From Andalucia godoyi (lineage: Eukaryota > Discoba > Jakobea > Jakobida > Andaluciidae), in the NCBI GenBank assembly GCA_009859145.1, contig VRVR01000014.1:269351-333350 (forward strand): a stretch of 64,000 bases of DNA, written 5' to 3'. Each line of letters opens with the position of its first letter. Positions within the stretch are counted from its first letter, which is position 1. The notes beneath the pieces are model-generated. The model saw only the letters and a list, made by a program, of their open reading frames with translations, was not told the DNA's origin and did no database searches. The position numbers were made by a program, and so were the translations under genes. Positions 27,014 to 38,600 of the stretch are shown here, in pieces.

Positions 27014-30000
27014 ATGCTGTCTTCTGCGTTCAGGAATCTTGATCCTCAGCAAACCGGGCGAGTGTCTGTGCAGGATTTTCAAAAGGCACTTGGGCAGTTT
27101 GGCATAAAGTCGGGGATCAATCCGATTCTGCGCAAGTTTCAAACTGAGCAAGGCTCAGTTGCTTATGGAGACTTTCTGAACTACTTTGATTCGGTCCGCG
27201 GCGAGCGCCGAGCAGTCTCCTCCAACAGACCCGCTCAATCTGCTAATCAAATCGTACGTTTTTCTCAACACGATCCTTCTTTTTGAAATTTGTAATTTGA
27301 ATACTCCGACTGTTTACGGTAACACTAATGTGACAACGACGACGATGTTGGTGATAACTGTTGATCTTCTGTAGAATGCGCGGCTGAAGGAGATTGAAGC
27401 GACGATTCCAGAGGCGGCGGAAAGCTCTCCAAGCGCAAACTCGACTCCTAGCAAGCTGCATCGTGTGCAAAAGCTCTATTCGGACTTGCGGATTGCTCCG
27501 GATAGTCCGACTGCCCTCCAAGCGCTGTTTGCGGTGCACGTGTCTCCTTCTCCTTCTTCTTCTTCTTCTTCTTCAGCTTCAATTCCTCCCCCTCCCCATT
27601 CTTCTTCCGGGAAGCCTGGGTCTGAGGGCGCCAATGGGAATGGCAATGCATCGCTCAGTGTGCACCAGTCTCAGTCGGCAAACTTTGCCTACTTGTCTAC
27701 GGGAGCAACACCGAGCGTAGATCCATTGGTTGCAAAGAAGCAGCGGATAGGGAATCTTCTGCGGAACATGGACGCGGAAGGCACGGGATCGGTTCCAGTG
27801 TCTGAGTTCAAGATTTCCCTCGAGACGGTCGGGATTGACCCGTCTTCAGAGCGCGTGCAGCGCATGATGAAGCAGTCCATCGAGCCGAGCATCGCTGCCG
27901 CCTTGCCCTCATCCTCCGCCTCGCCGTCGTCGTTGTCGTTGTCGTCGTCCTCATCGACAAGAAGTAATGTTGACTATGTCAAGTTTCTTGCGTTGGTGGA
28001 TTCGGCATCGGAGCTGGAAGACACTTCGATCAGAAGACCTGTTGCCAAGCACAACATCGAGTCTGTTGAAGAGCGTGTGCCGGGAAAACCCCGACGACAC
28101 GGTTCTGCGACACCGCTCTCGTCTCCAAATCCGCTCAATGACGAAACTCCTGTCGTTTTCCGGCCGTCGAGAAGGCTTGTGGATGTCGAGGGGTATGCAG
28201 CAGAGAGTTGCGAAGAAAGGGACGTATTTCAGGGCGCTCATAGAAGAAAGATTCCGCAAAGCCAGTCCTCGACGCTAGAAGGAGATGATCATGTGATTCG
28301 CACTTCCGGAAAGCGTGGTGTAGTGAGAGCGAACTATTTCAAGTTCCTTGACTCGGAAGATTCGCCGTGGAATGTTCCAGATGCAATTCATGAAGACATG
28401 GAGATTCGCAAGGTGCGTGAGATTGTTGCTTCCAAGCTTGATTATTCCAAAGCCAATATCAGCAATCTGTTCCGAGAATTTGACGAAAATGGCGATGGCG
28501 TGATCTCTGTGGATGAGTTTAGAAACGGACTGCAGTCTTTGGGAGTCCACCTGCCGGAAGACAGGTTTCAGGTGCTTGTCAAGAAGACCGACAGAGACGG
28601 TGACGGAGAAATTGATTTTGGCGAGTTTGTGCAAGTGATGAAGTACCACGGTGGCAGTGGCGGTGAGATTTCAGAAGACCCGTTCGCAAAGCAAGCTTCC
28701 TCGCTGAAAAGACAGGCCTCGATTCGCATCATGCAGCGAGAGTCCAGCATGAAGGACATCATCCAAGGAAAGCCAGTGGAAGAGCTTGCAAACGGTTCCG
28801 ACGCCGACTATGGTACTAATGATAACGATTCTGCGGCCCCGTCTGGCACATCTGGCGCTTCTGTTGTCCGAAGAGGGCCTGTTTCAAAGACATTTGCGAC
28901 TTCCACATCCGATGTGCAAGATAGAAAGGAACTAGAGGCCTCTGTAAGAAGAGATCGCCGTCTGCGAGACAAAATTTGCAAGGCAATTTTCGAAAAGAAC
29001 CCCGGCACGTCCATCCGCGATCTGTTCCGTGCATTTGATGCTGACAAGAACGGACTGATTGATCATGAGGAATTCCGCAGGGGATTGAAGAGCGCAGGAG
29101 TCGATTTGACCATTAATGAGTTCGAGCGATTGGTTCACAATGTGGGAAAGCAAGAGCGCGATGGTGAAATCAGCTACACGGAATTTGCGTCATTAATGGG
29201 TCTTGATGAAGTGCCTGCGGGTGCCACGCTGAATGCTGGAGATACTAGCGAGGATGCTGTTAGCAATGGGTACCGCGGAGTCAAGCATTTTGGCAATACA
29301 CCAGACCATATGCAGTCTTCCATCTACGAGCATCAGGAGGTGCAGCGGCTCACTCCTGCACAGCGACACGGTATTGTGCTTCGCAAGAAGTTGACTGAAA
29401 AGCTGGATGCTTTGGGGAAAACGGCTACGGAAGTCTTTTTGGAACTGGATGCCGACAGGTCGGGCCTCTTGTCTGCGGAGGAAATCACCAGTGGATTTGG
29501 CAAGTACGGTCTCAAACTGTCCCATGAAGATGTGGATCAAATTGTGGAACGCTGCGATCCAGAGGGTTCTGGAAAGATTACTGTGTCTGATATTGCAGCA
29601 TATTTGGCCCTTGAAACGGCTGGCCCTGCGACTGGGACGAATCCCTCGAAGCTTCAACGCTCATTGTCGAACATGCACCGTATTTCCAAAGAATCTTCCG
29701 AAGTTCAAAAAGAGCGTGGTTTGTTCAACCAGATCCGCCAAAAATTCTCCGAGCGTTCCACATCTGCTCGCCGACTGTTCATGGACCTGGACATAAATCA
29801 CGATGGAGAGCTTTCTCGGGAGGAGTTTGCGGATGGTCTGTTGCGCCAGGGTCTGAATTTGTCCAGTGCTGAAATCGATTTTGTGTATCGACGCTGCGAT
29901 GCAGACCAGTCCGGTACCGTTGATCTTTCGGAATTCCAACGAGTGTTCGACGGAGTTGTTAGTGGCGAGTCCGCGAAATCAAGCACCGTCAATGCTGCGG

Positions 30001-32144
30001 GTGGGAGTGTAGACTACTCACGGGTTCCTTTACAGATGCGATCGCATTTTGACAATGGCGGCTGGACGTCCGAGATGGCTACTCCGATGGTCCAGAGTCG
30101 ACACGTTGACACGCGGCTCTTTGAGAAGCGAATGTTTGGGGATGACGACGACGCAGCGTCGTCGGTGGACATGTCTTCGGACCATGGCGGTCCTGGTGGT
30201 GACGACAGTCACTCAGTGGTGTCTCAAGAATCACGGTCGACTGGTTCAAACACTTTCCACCAGTTTTTGCAGCAACCGCTGTCTTCCGGGGATGCAAGCT
30301 TACCTTCATCGTTTGCTTTCAAGCCTCGCTCGAGTTTTAATCCGGACGTGAATAGTGAGGATGCGTCGCATGGCTCGAACTCCCAGCACAACAACAGCAA
30401 CAGCAACAGCAACATCAACGACAGCATCAGCAGCAGCAGCGGCGGCTTGAATATGAGTACGAGTGGCAGCCGACCGGCAGTATCATGGAACGAGCCTGCA
30501 GGACGTGCGCTTCGTTCGTCTCTATTGGATCTTCATTCTGCAGCCCAAATTCGGGAAACGTTTCGCATTTTTGATCGCAATCGAAACGGCAAGATTGCAA
30601 GAACTGATTTTGAGGCTGCGGTTCGCTCGCTCCTTCACAGTGCGACGGGGCTCACGGACCGCAAGTCCAAGACGGACAACCTGCTTGTCGAGCGTGCGAC
30701 GCAGGCGTTTTCGGAAGGACGAGAGGGCGTTGTTGTGGACTATTCCAAGTTTATGCACGCTCTTGATCTTTCCAAGCAGCTTTTCGAAGACTCTGCAAGT
30801 TTCCAGTCAGGAGCAAACGAGAAGCCGATTATTGACGCGCACCGTACCACTACTGCAAACAGCATCATCGCTCACGAAGAGTTTGCAGCTCCCTCTGAAC
30901 AGGTCCGTGCGCTTGTTTCACCGATGAAGCCTCGTCGGGGACACGACGACCACTTTGACATGCTGCATTTCCCATCGGAACGCTCCGAAGTCGATTCGAA
31001 CCAGTCTCCCAAACCTCAGCGGACCGGGCGTCGAATGGTCACTGCGCCCCGGCAAGACTCCCTTCTTGGAACCACATTCAAAGAGCTACCGTCAAACTCA
31101 TCCTCTCCTCCGCCACCACTGCCACCTCCTACTCATAGCCGTTCCAATGCCCAAGCCTCACCGTCCCAGTCTCTCGGGGTTTTGCCTCTTGCTCCCGAGC
31201 AAGTCCCGCGATCGTCGATCCGGGTCTATCATTCCTCTTCTCCTTCTCCTTCTGCGTCTGCGTCTGCGCCCCGGAATGGTACAGAGTCGCCACGGCCGAC
31301 GACGGGAACTGCGGGCCAGCAGTCTGCTGTTGGCGAGCAAAAGCTCTTTGCAGCCAAGCGCCGAGCTCCGATTCCGGACTCTGGTGATCTCTCTGTGAAC
31401 CTTGTTCGCGGCACAAAGCGAGTTTCGACAGCGACCTCTGAGCCCGAGTCGTCTCGAAAGCTGTTCCTCTCAAAGAAGCGCGTGGTAGATGCGCCGCAAG
31501 AGTCCATTTCTCTCGAGTTTGCAGAAAACACACCGCGAGAACCAGATCGAGGTTCTTCGTTGTCGTCGTCTTCGGCAATGCAGAAGCAACCGGAAAAGAC
31601 GCGCAAGATTGATGACCTGATCCGACAGAAGGTATACCAGAACTCGTCGTCGCCACGCCAGGCATTCAACCGTGTGATTTCCGATCCAAGAAAAGACCGC
31701 GTGTCCGTCGAAGATTTGCAACTTGCACTGCGCAACATGAATCTCGAAGTCTCTGCGGCCCAAGTGCGCCGGGTTGTTCGCGAAGCCAACCGCGGTCGTG
31801 CATCCGAAGGACTTACGTATGAGCAATTCTGCAATGGATTCCTCGAACCCACCACCACCACCACAAGAGGCGCAGGCTCTCCAGCCACTGAAACTGGAGA
31901 AAAGTCTCACGTGATGAGGTCCCCGAATGTGTCGCGCCAGGCAGCGTTTTCCGCGCAGAACCACGGAAACATCCTTGCGCATCACTCGGGGCCGGCAGAC
32001 CAAGCAGAAAAGACAGTCGAACCACTCAGGCCCGTCGGCCCGTACCACTCTCCCCACTCTCGAGGAACTGTCTACTCCTCTCCATCGGCTCGCGCCCGCG
32101 GTTCTCCACGCTCCTCGGGCGACATTATCGCATGGAGAGAATGA
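27014..32144 (+). CDS. giant multi-EF-hand protein, two exons
   Basis: Exon 1 is 27014-27253 (80 codons) and exon 2 is 27375-32144; the intron is 121 nt (GTACGT ... TTCTGTAG). 1669 residues. At least ten EF-hand-like units, mostly in pairs joined by Ser-rich linkers: residue about 5 (degenerate), about 200, a strong pair at about 441-509 (DENGDGVISVDEF and DRDGDGEIDFGEF), pairs at about 626-690 (DADKNGLIDHEEF), 764-828 (DADRSGLLSAEEI) and 877-941 (DINHDGELSREEF, DADQSGTVDLSEF), one at about 1140 (DRNRNGKIARTDF) and a degenerate C-terminal pair at about 1507-1571. Loops with Asp at 1, 3 and 5, Gly at 6 and Glu at 12 should bind calcium; others are decayed. No catalytic domain. Probably a calcium sensor scaffold. 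Confidence 0.92.
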
Positions 32145-32289
32145 CCAGCCCACCCCCCAGTCGTACTGGTCGTAAAAAACAATAAATTGTCAAATTTCTC
32201 GTTTCCTGAACGGTACAGCAGGTGATGACACCTTGTTTTGGTATTTTATTCTTTGAATTTATATAGTAATAATTATTAAAAAAAAAAGA

Positions 32290-32490
32290 CTAGGATGCTT
32301 CGGGCTTTGGCACGGCGAGAGGAGGACGGGGCGATGATTCAGGGGATGGCTTACGGCTTCGTAGGGAGTGAAGGTTGAAAGCATCTTCGAAAAAGATGCC
32401 AAATGAAGCAAATGCAACGCCGGAAAGACCGAGAAACAGCCTTGCACGTCTCGGAATCGCCCTATACCTGTCCCAGATGCCCGCCGCCAT
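32290..32490 (-). CDS. small single-pass membrane protein (66 residues)
   Basis: ATG at 32490. MAAGIWDRYRAIPRRARLFL is followed by a hydrophobic segment (about 18-36) and a Pro/Ser-rich tail. The basic start before a single span is typical of small mitochondrial inner-membrane or ER proteins. No family recognised. The competing longer frame on the same strand (32615-32259) is compositionally poor, so I prefer this one. It lies downstream of the ARV1 gene on the same strand, 150 bp away. Confidence 0.5.
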   Translation of the reverse strand: MAAGIWDRYRAIPRRARLFLGLSGVAFASFGIFFEDAFNLHSLRSRKPSPESSPRPPLAVPKPEAS

Positions 32491-32643
32491 TCCAATCTAC
32501 TAGAAAAATAACTAGCTGTTGAATCGAACGAAGAAGCAAGAAGAAGCAAGGGAGAAGGGGGAAAAAAAAAATAAGAAAGAAAAGAGGAAAGAAAGGGTTT
32601 GAACGCGGAAGCCATTAGACAAAAAGAAAAGGCTTTTGGAAAA

Positions 32644-33255
32644 TTACAGAACAGACGAGAGAGCGACGGAGACTACGGTCGCGAGGCCCTGGGCCATGAG
32701 GACGAGGAGAATGGCGCGGAGCCAGGTTGAGGCATTGTTGAGTGCGATTCCGACGGTGATTGCAAGTGATGCTAGGACGTAGAGATGGACGAGCCTGCTG
32801 TACATTGCCTGGGAATAGTTCCAAATGAACGGGAGCAGCAGCGCGGACTTGCCGAGGAGTGCGACGGCGAACTCGCGGGGTGTGAACGACGGTCCGGCAA
32901 GGAACAACAGTGCGCCGAGCATGACAGCGTAGTGCGTCGCGTCCAGCGCAAATTGTAGCATCAAGTGCCGCGGGGAGGCAGAGAGTGCCGCTTCAAGCAC
33001 GCAGTTGAGTGCCACTGCCGCAAACAACAAGACCGGCGACGCACTGGTCGTAAACTCCGTGTTGCGCAGCAAATGCCGAAATGCCGCCGGTCGTAACAGC
33101 AGCACATCCAGAAGAATCACAATCAGCTCCAGCTCAATGTACGGGTCCGCGGGCTTGCGACACCCCGTGCAGTCCGTCAGCCGCAAGTCATCCTGCACAC
33201 GGACAGCCGTATACAAGTCTGGAACAGACGCTCCACAATGCACACACTGCGGCAT
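32644..33255 (-). CDS. ARV1: ARV1-like lipid homeostasis protein
   Basis: 203 residues from ATG at 33255. ARV1 is an ER membrane protein needed for sterol distribution and GPI-anchor synthesis. The N terminus is the zinc-binding ARV1 homology domain: MPQCVHCG, a spacer, then CTGCRKPADPYIELELIVIL; the four Cys and the DPYIE/ELE block are diagnostic. About four hydrophobic segments follow, with VLLLRPAAFRHLLRNT matching the KpQAYRHLLfN block of the family. The length is close to plant and yeast short forms. Confidence 0.95.
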   Translation of the reverse strand: MPQCVHCGASVPDLYTAVRVQDDLRLTDCTGCRKPADPYIELELIVILLDVLLLRPAAFRHLLRNTEFTTSASPVLLFAAVALNCVLEAALSASPRHLMLQFALDATHYAVMLGALLFLAGPSFTPREFAVALLGKSALLLPFIWNYSQAMYSRLVHLYVLASLAITVGIALNNASTWLRAILLVLMAQGLATVVSVALSSVL

Positions 33256-33570
33256 CGTTGTCCTTGCGCGCTCGAGTCAAGACAAGAAAAAAGCAAATCA
33301 TACTCGCTGACAGAATGCAATCCACCAAAAAAGTCGACAATGTTCAATCTTTCCGTCAAACAGACTTCCAAAAGAAAGAACGGAAGCAAAACCCGTTTTA
33401 GCATCACTTGATGCAATATTTTCTCTCCGCCCTGTTTTCCCCCCTTTTAGCTTTCGTCGCGTTTGATTGGCTTTGGATGGGAAAAATGGAAAGAAGGGGA
33501 ATATATTTATTTTTAATTAAAAGAAAAGAGAACAAAAAGCAGGGAAAAAAAGAAAGGGGAAAAAAAAGAG
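33256..33570. other. divergent promoter of ARV1 and LYRM7 genes
   Basis: AT-rich with A-runs; no supported gene. Confidence 0.5.
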
Positions 33571-33999
33571 ATGTCAGGAGTTGGCCTGCGGTCGTCTGTG
33601 CTCGGGTCGTTTCGGCGGTTGCTGCGAGCGGCCGAGGCGACGTTCTCGCATGATTCGCAGATGCTCGTTTCGTCGCGCTCGGAGATCCGGTCGCACTACG
33701 ATTCGAATCGACAGTTGTCGAACAGCGGGATGATACGACAGGCGCTTGAGATGGCGGAGGAAGCGGCGCGGTTTGTGCGTCAAGCGGTCGTACAGACGGA
33801 TGGAGCGCGTCTGCGGATGTCCGCGGAGCAAGTACAGCTGGCGAACGGATATGTTGAGATTGAGCAGGTGAATGCGGATCTGCTGCGGGCGGTGGACGAC
33901 GAGGTCAGAGGAGTGGCCGTGGAGAAGAAAGTATGCGATGGATCGTCGTGCAAGTCATGCTCCTGCGGCAAGGTCGCCCGCACTGCTTGCTCGTCGTGA
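33571..33999 (+). CDS. LYRM7: LYR-motif protein LYRM7/MZM1 (complex III assembly)
   Basis: 142 residues as an unspliced ORF. LYRM7/MZM1 stabilises the Rieske iron-sulfur protein in the mitochondrial matrix before its insertion into complex III. The match is over the helical core: VLGSFRRLLRAAEATFSHDS, then ML.SSRSEIRSHYDSNRQLS and AARFVRQAVVQTD, as in MZM1 (YRHLLRA..F..D..ML..AR...R..F..NR and RILRQNVVQ). The C-terminal 29 residues (five Cys) are unusual. A GTATGC, the donor form used by introns in this window, lies at 33931 just before that tail, so the real mRNA may splice there and lose it; no convincing acceptor was found. Stop is 65 bp from the convergent gene. Confidence 0.85.
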   Translation: MSGVGLRSSVLGSFRRLLRAAEATFSHDSQMLVSSRSEIRSHYDSNRQLSNSGMIRQALEMAEEAARFVRQAVVQTDGARLRMSAEQVQLANGYVEIEQVNADLLRAVDDEVRGVAVEKKVCDGSSCKSCSCGKVARTACSS

Positions 34000-34064
34000 G
34001 TCTGTACAGAAAGTAAGTCAATCAGAAATAAAAATGTGTTGAGCGGTTTAATGTCCGTTTGCAG

Positions 34065-34883
34065 CTAGAGTTTGGAGCGTTGGGTAAACTGCAGGGCGCC
34101 GTGGATGCCTTCGGAGTGGACGATTGGGGCCGACGCGGTGATTTCGCGGACGAGGGCTTCGTGTTCAGGGAGGTGGAATGCGAGCTGTATGGCGTTCTGC
34201 CTGTCGCGTCTCATGCAGAGCTGAGGCATGGCTGCGATGTCGCGGGCGATGCGCAGGGCCTCGGCGAGGGGGTCGTTGGCGATGCGGTTGACAAGGCCGA
34301 TAGCGAGGGCTTCTTGTGCCGAGACTGGGCGGCCTGTGAGGATGAGATCTAGTGCGCGACTCAGCCCGAGGAGCCGCGGGAGGCGGATGGTGCCGCCGTC
34401 GATCAGTGGGACGCCCTTTGAGCGACAGTAGACGCCAAACACAGCGGCTGGCGAGCACACGCGTAGATCGCACCAGCACGCAAGCTCCAGGCCGCCGGCC
34501 ACCGCATGGCCCTCGATCGCTGCAATCACTGGCTTCGACAGCTCGAGCCGCGACGGGCCCATCGGTGCGTATCGCGTGTCGTCGTACGGCGGTTGAAGGT
34601 CGTTGATGGCGACAGACGGATCACAGGCTGTCGATGCAAGCGCCTTCAGGTCCGCACCCGCACAAAATGTCTGGCCGGCGCCATGCAGAATCGCAACACA
34701 GGACTTTTCGTCCCGCTCGAACGACTGGAAGGCATCCGACAGCAGCCGCGCCGTCCTCCGGTCCACTGCGTTCTTCCGCTCCACACGGTCAATGGTAACC
34801 ACCCATACTTTTCCAGCTTCGTGAACAGACACAGACACTGACACCGGCTCTTCATTGCGTGTCGAGGGTGCCATTGGAGCCAT
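34065..34883 (-). CDS. enoyl-CoA hydratase/isomerase family protein, bacterial type
   Basis: 272 residues from the ATG at 34883 (a GTG further up is not a likely eukaryotic start). Crotonase fold: RKNAVDRRTARLL, then HGAGQTFCAGADLKAL (oxyanion hole) and IEGHAVAGGLELACWCDLRV (second oxyanion loop). Next comes VFGVYCRSKGVPLIDGGTIR, where the catalytic Glu region sits, then LTGRPVSAQEALAIGLVNRI. Substrate is an acyl-CoA, identity not predictable. The subgroup with VPLIDGGT resembles proteobacterial and actinobacterial crotonases more than mitochondrial ECHS1, suggesting gene transfer or an old endosymbiotic gene. No presequence and no clear peroxisomal C-terminal signal (it ends RSKL, which is close to the PTS1 tripeptide SKL and in fact matches it), so peroxisomal import is likely. 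Confidence 0.9.
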   Translation of the reverse strand: MAPMAPSTRNEEPVSVSVSVHEAGKVWVVTIDRVERKNAVDRRTARLLSDAFQSFERDEKSCVAILHGAGQTFCAGADLKALASTACDPSVAINDLQPPYDDTRYAPMGPSRLELSKPVIAAIEGHAVAGGLELACWCDLRVCSPAAVFGVYCRSKGVPLIDGGTIRLPRLLGLSRALDLILTGRPVSAQEALAIGLVNRIANDPLAEALRIARDIAAMPQLCMRRDRQNAIQLAFHLPEHEALVREITASAPIVHSEGIHGALQFTQRSKL

Positions 34884-35161
34884 CCCAAGCACACCGTGTT
34901 GCTTTCTTTTTTTTTTTGTAAGGTTTGCTTTCGGACACGCTTGCTTTTATTCTATTTAATAATAATAAAATAATCATGTAAATTCACCCAAAACAACGGA
35001 AGCTGTTCAAGCAGTTTGGGGCAGCTGACGCGCATGTAAGTGTCGCTGAGCGCCAGAGTGGAAGGTTGCATGTGCAAGCTGATCCACTGGATCTTCTTGC
35101 ACGGCATACAGCGGATTACAACGCAAGCTTTGCAGACGGCAGCGACAGCGAACGCCTACAT
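34884..35161. other. upstream region of the crotonase gene
   Basis: No ORF of note. A/T-rich to about 34985, then normal composition up to the start of the dispersed element. Confidence 0.4.
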
Positions 35162-35613
35162 TATACCCTGAACATGCATATCTACGAATAGACGTGCATA
35201 TTCAGTCTTGCATCCCGTTGGCTGGAAGGGGATAGGCCCCAACACACCTCACGGCGCTCTTCAGATAGATGTTCCACGCTCCGTTCCCACTCTCGATCAA
35301 TCTGCGAGCTACACGCGGGACACGCAAACATTTTGCTTCCGCCGCTCGCGATGCTCGGTCGCCTTATGGAACAAACGTTGCAAAAAGTGAAACCATAAAA
35401 CCAAACCAACGAATGATAGAATAGATGGCTACGGATGCTGCCTTAAAGAGTGTCGAAAATGCGAAGCCTGTGCCACAGGCTGAATTTTGGCCGAGCGTGC
35501 GAAAGCACGGATTCCTGTGAAACAAGCGTGCCAGTGTCGGCCAGTATTGACCGTGTCTGTTTATGGATGCTTCCGAATGCATGACAATGACGTGTTGTTA
35601 TTCAGCGGTAAGA
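35162..35613 (-). repeat. dispersed structured element, copy A
   Basis: Inverted relative to copy B at 50231-50770. The right block (35560-35613 and 35400-35465) and left block (35162-35300) match copy B at roughly 85-90 percent by eye; the middles differ. Left-block features: a hairpin at 35175-35198 (10-bp stem with one mismatch and one wobble, four-base loop) and a GGGG/CCCC pair. Copy A has an extra insertion of about 90 bp with its own hairpins (35466-35480, 35488-35543). Small ORFs cross the element but shift frame between copies, so it does not look protein-coding. Either a non-coding RNA gene family or a non-autonomous mobile element. Confidence 0.7.
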
Positions 35614-35699
35614 TACGCCGTTCTTTTTTAATATACAAAGACAGAAGCAGCAGCATAAGAAGAGTAGAAAGAAGACGAAGAAGACGAAGACGAGTTACC

Positions 35700-38600
35700 C
35701 TAGCTTCGGTATCGAGAAGATCGACCTCGATAATCGGAACGGTAGTCTCTTCGGTCGTCTCTCCGATCTTCGTTTCGTTCATTCCGGCGATCCTCCTTTC
35801 GCTCCTCTGATACTCGATCACTTCCACGGTGATCATCCTTCCGGTCGTCCTTGCGGTCGTCTTTGCGGTCATCCTTGCGGTCATCCTTGCGGCCGTCCTT
35901 GCGGTCATCTTTCCGGTCGTCCTTGCGGTCATCTTTCCGGTCATCTTTCCGGTCGTCTTTGCGGTCATCCTTGCGGCCATCCTTGCGGTCATCTTTCCGG
36001 TCGTCCTTGCGGTCGTCCTTGCGGTCATCCTTGCGGTCGTCCTTGCGGTCATCCTTGCGGTCGTCCTTGCTGCGATCATCTCGGCGGTCATCTCGGCGGT
36101 CATCCCTGCCACGATCACTGCGTCGCTCTCGCTCTCGCTCAGTTTCGCGCTCGGCCTCTCGGGGTCTTTCAGGTTCACGGTAATCGGTTCGTCGTCGTTT
36201 GGCAGCTCGATCCCCTGCATCATCTCGATCACGTTTTCGCGATGCAGTATCGTCTCCACCGGCTTCACGACTGTCTGTTTCACGTCGATCACGATCACCA
36301 CTACGGTCACGATCACGGTCGCGAAAAGACGACTCGGTTGAACGATGGTTACGTATAGATCGCTTTTCCGCATCCGAACCAGCCGCAGAAACAACAGGAA
36401 CGGGAGCAGGAACAGGAGTGGGAGCGGGAGCGGGAGCAGGAAGGAGCAGGAGCGGCACCCGTAGCCGAAGCTCGTGTGGACGAGATGGAGGATGAATGCA
36501 CAGGCTGGTCAAACTGATGGCTCTTGGGAGTTTCCAAGGAGACACCCAGGAGCTGCAAACAGCGTTCTGCTGCGAGTTGGATATCTCGAGAATATGCGCC
36601 CTTGGAGGCGTCGTGACAGCAATGCCGAACCGCAGCATTCAGCTCGCCAAACACGGACCCACAGTGTACCCAGACAATGTTGGGAGGGAGGGCTGAAGAA
36701 CTTTTCAGCACTCCTGAAGCCAGTGGTTTCGTTCGGTCGCGATGGATGGTCGTCTGAACGTCCCGAACCGCTTCGGCAAGGCCTGCAAGCACATGCGTCG
36801 CGGCGCGCACTCGAGGCCATCCTGCAGAAGAGTGCAAGAAAGGGACCAATACTGCTGCAATGCGAGAAACTGCGAGAACTCCAAGCAGAAAGTTCGAAAC
36901 TCCGCAATGGGGGCTTGCATTCTCGGAGAGCTGCTCCTCTTCCTCTTCCAGAAGAGCAAACACGTCGTCATGCGACTGCGATGCCATATCTTGCCAGTCA
37001 TCTCGGCCGAAAGCACACAAAAAGGCCTGCGTCTCCCATCGGCCACCAAAGATGCCGCGAACAAACTCGCCAGCAAACCAAGAAAGAGCACGCGCCTCGT
37101 CAGGAACGGCAACTTGAATACCGGCGCCCACTACATAATGAGCTACCGGCTCAATCATATTTCGCAAAACACGCAACAGGGAAGACTTTTCCCAAGAAGA
37201 CTCCCGCCATCCAGCGAGCAAGAAGCGGGCCGAAAACACTGCGTCTGCAACCGAAAAGAGGGCACGAAGAAGGATGTGCCTTCCGTAAAACTGAGGTTTA
37301 AGTACCATGCCATTATGCACCGAGAAGAACGAACCGAGCATCGAGTATCGTGTGCGGATACGAATCGTGTCCATCGCAACAGTCTTCCCCATTCCAGCAA
37401 GAAACGAATGGGACGTGGCCCCATCCGAAAGCACAACATCGGATGTCTTGAAGCGCCAAAAAACACGAATGATTTCCGCAAGAGACGCATCAACACCAAG
37501 AACCTCTGCATCCGCATCGGCAATCTCCGTGGATGTCCAACTGGCAACAAGATCGGCATTCTTGTCTTCCAGGCGACCCGACAGGCGAACCTGTTCCATT
37601 GCAGCGCATATGACAAGCACAAGTGAATTCGCCAGTGCATTCAGTCCATTCAGGGAGACTGTCGATGCTGATTCAGACGACTGTACTATCGCAACCTGGT
37701 GCTTGGCAACCAGCTGGGAATCCAGGGACGGTGAAATGGCTCCGAATGCCTTCTCCGTCATGGCACTTGAAAATGCTTCACGGATGGATTCCATGGTGGA
37801 AGCATTTTCATTGAGCGCGTAGATAGGAGCTATGGACGTCAGCAAGAATGGTCCAAACCTCACCCACTCTTCCACAGTCATGTAGAACGTCAAAAAATCA
37901 ACCAATACGTGAATTCCCGAGCGAAGCTCGTCAATCTTGAGACACACACTATGGGCAAGAGAGGAGCCACCGCGATCCAAAAGAGAGGTGATGTGTGCAC
38001 GATAGCTGAAGATCCACTCGGAGAGAATGCGAAATCCAACACCTTTTGTCCACTGCTGCACCAGAATATTTTCCGCTGTTGTGGAATCCACATTTTCACG
38101 AGGACCTGCATTGGCGGCACCAGCAGCAGCCGCCGCCGTCACCGCCTCGGCGGACTCCTCAGCGATGCCGTTCTCCGTTTCCGTATTCTTAGTATCGCCA
38201 TCCCCACCTTCTTCTCCATTTCCCGCCATTTCTGCATCCTTCGCTGCCTCATTTCCCTCTTCTACTATGGCCTCTGCTTCTGCGTCGACTTCTGCGTTCT
38301 CATTCTCCTCATCTTGTCCGTCATCATCCTGATCCTGATCATCGTCTTCAGCTTGCGCGCCAGCCCCAGAATCGTCGTCAACGTCGACTGTTCGAGACTT
38401 CCGCGACGAAAATGCTGAAGACAACGATAACTTGCCAACCGAAGAAGAAACGATCTGCGCTCGGTGGTCCGCATACGCCTGGACTCGATTGAGAGTCTCC
38501 ACATGTTCCAGATGCGCCAGCATCCGGATACACGCGGTAATCAACGGCACTTGTTTCGCCGCATCCGATCTCCAAACTTGATGCAAGGTCACGTCAGGTC

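Noticed and set aside
33931-33999. Five-cysteine C-terminal tail of LYRM7 as a metal or Fe-S binding module
   Set aside because: A GTATGC, matching the donor form of the other introns, lies exactly at the start of the tail, so the tail may be translated intron. Without an acceptor I keep the ORF end but make no functional claim.
35182-35409. CxxC...CxxC zinc-finger-like ORF in copy A
   Set aside because: No ATG before the first Cys pair, no equivalent in copy B, and the last third is the non-coding shared block. Left as a chance pattern, though a spliced gene cannot be fully excluded.
35829-36394. Plus-strand and alternative minus-strand ORFs (RSSL repeats, MTARTT repeats)
   Set aside because: They are other-frame readings of the 12-bp DDRK repeat, which leaves all frames open.
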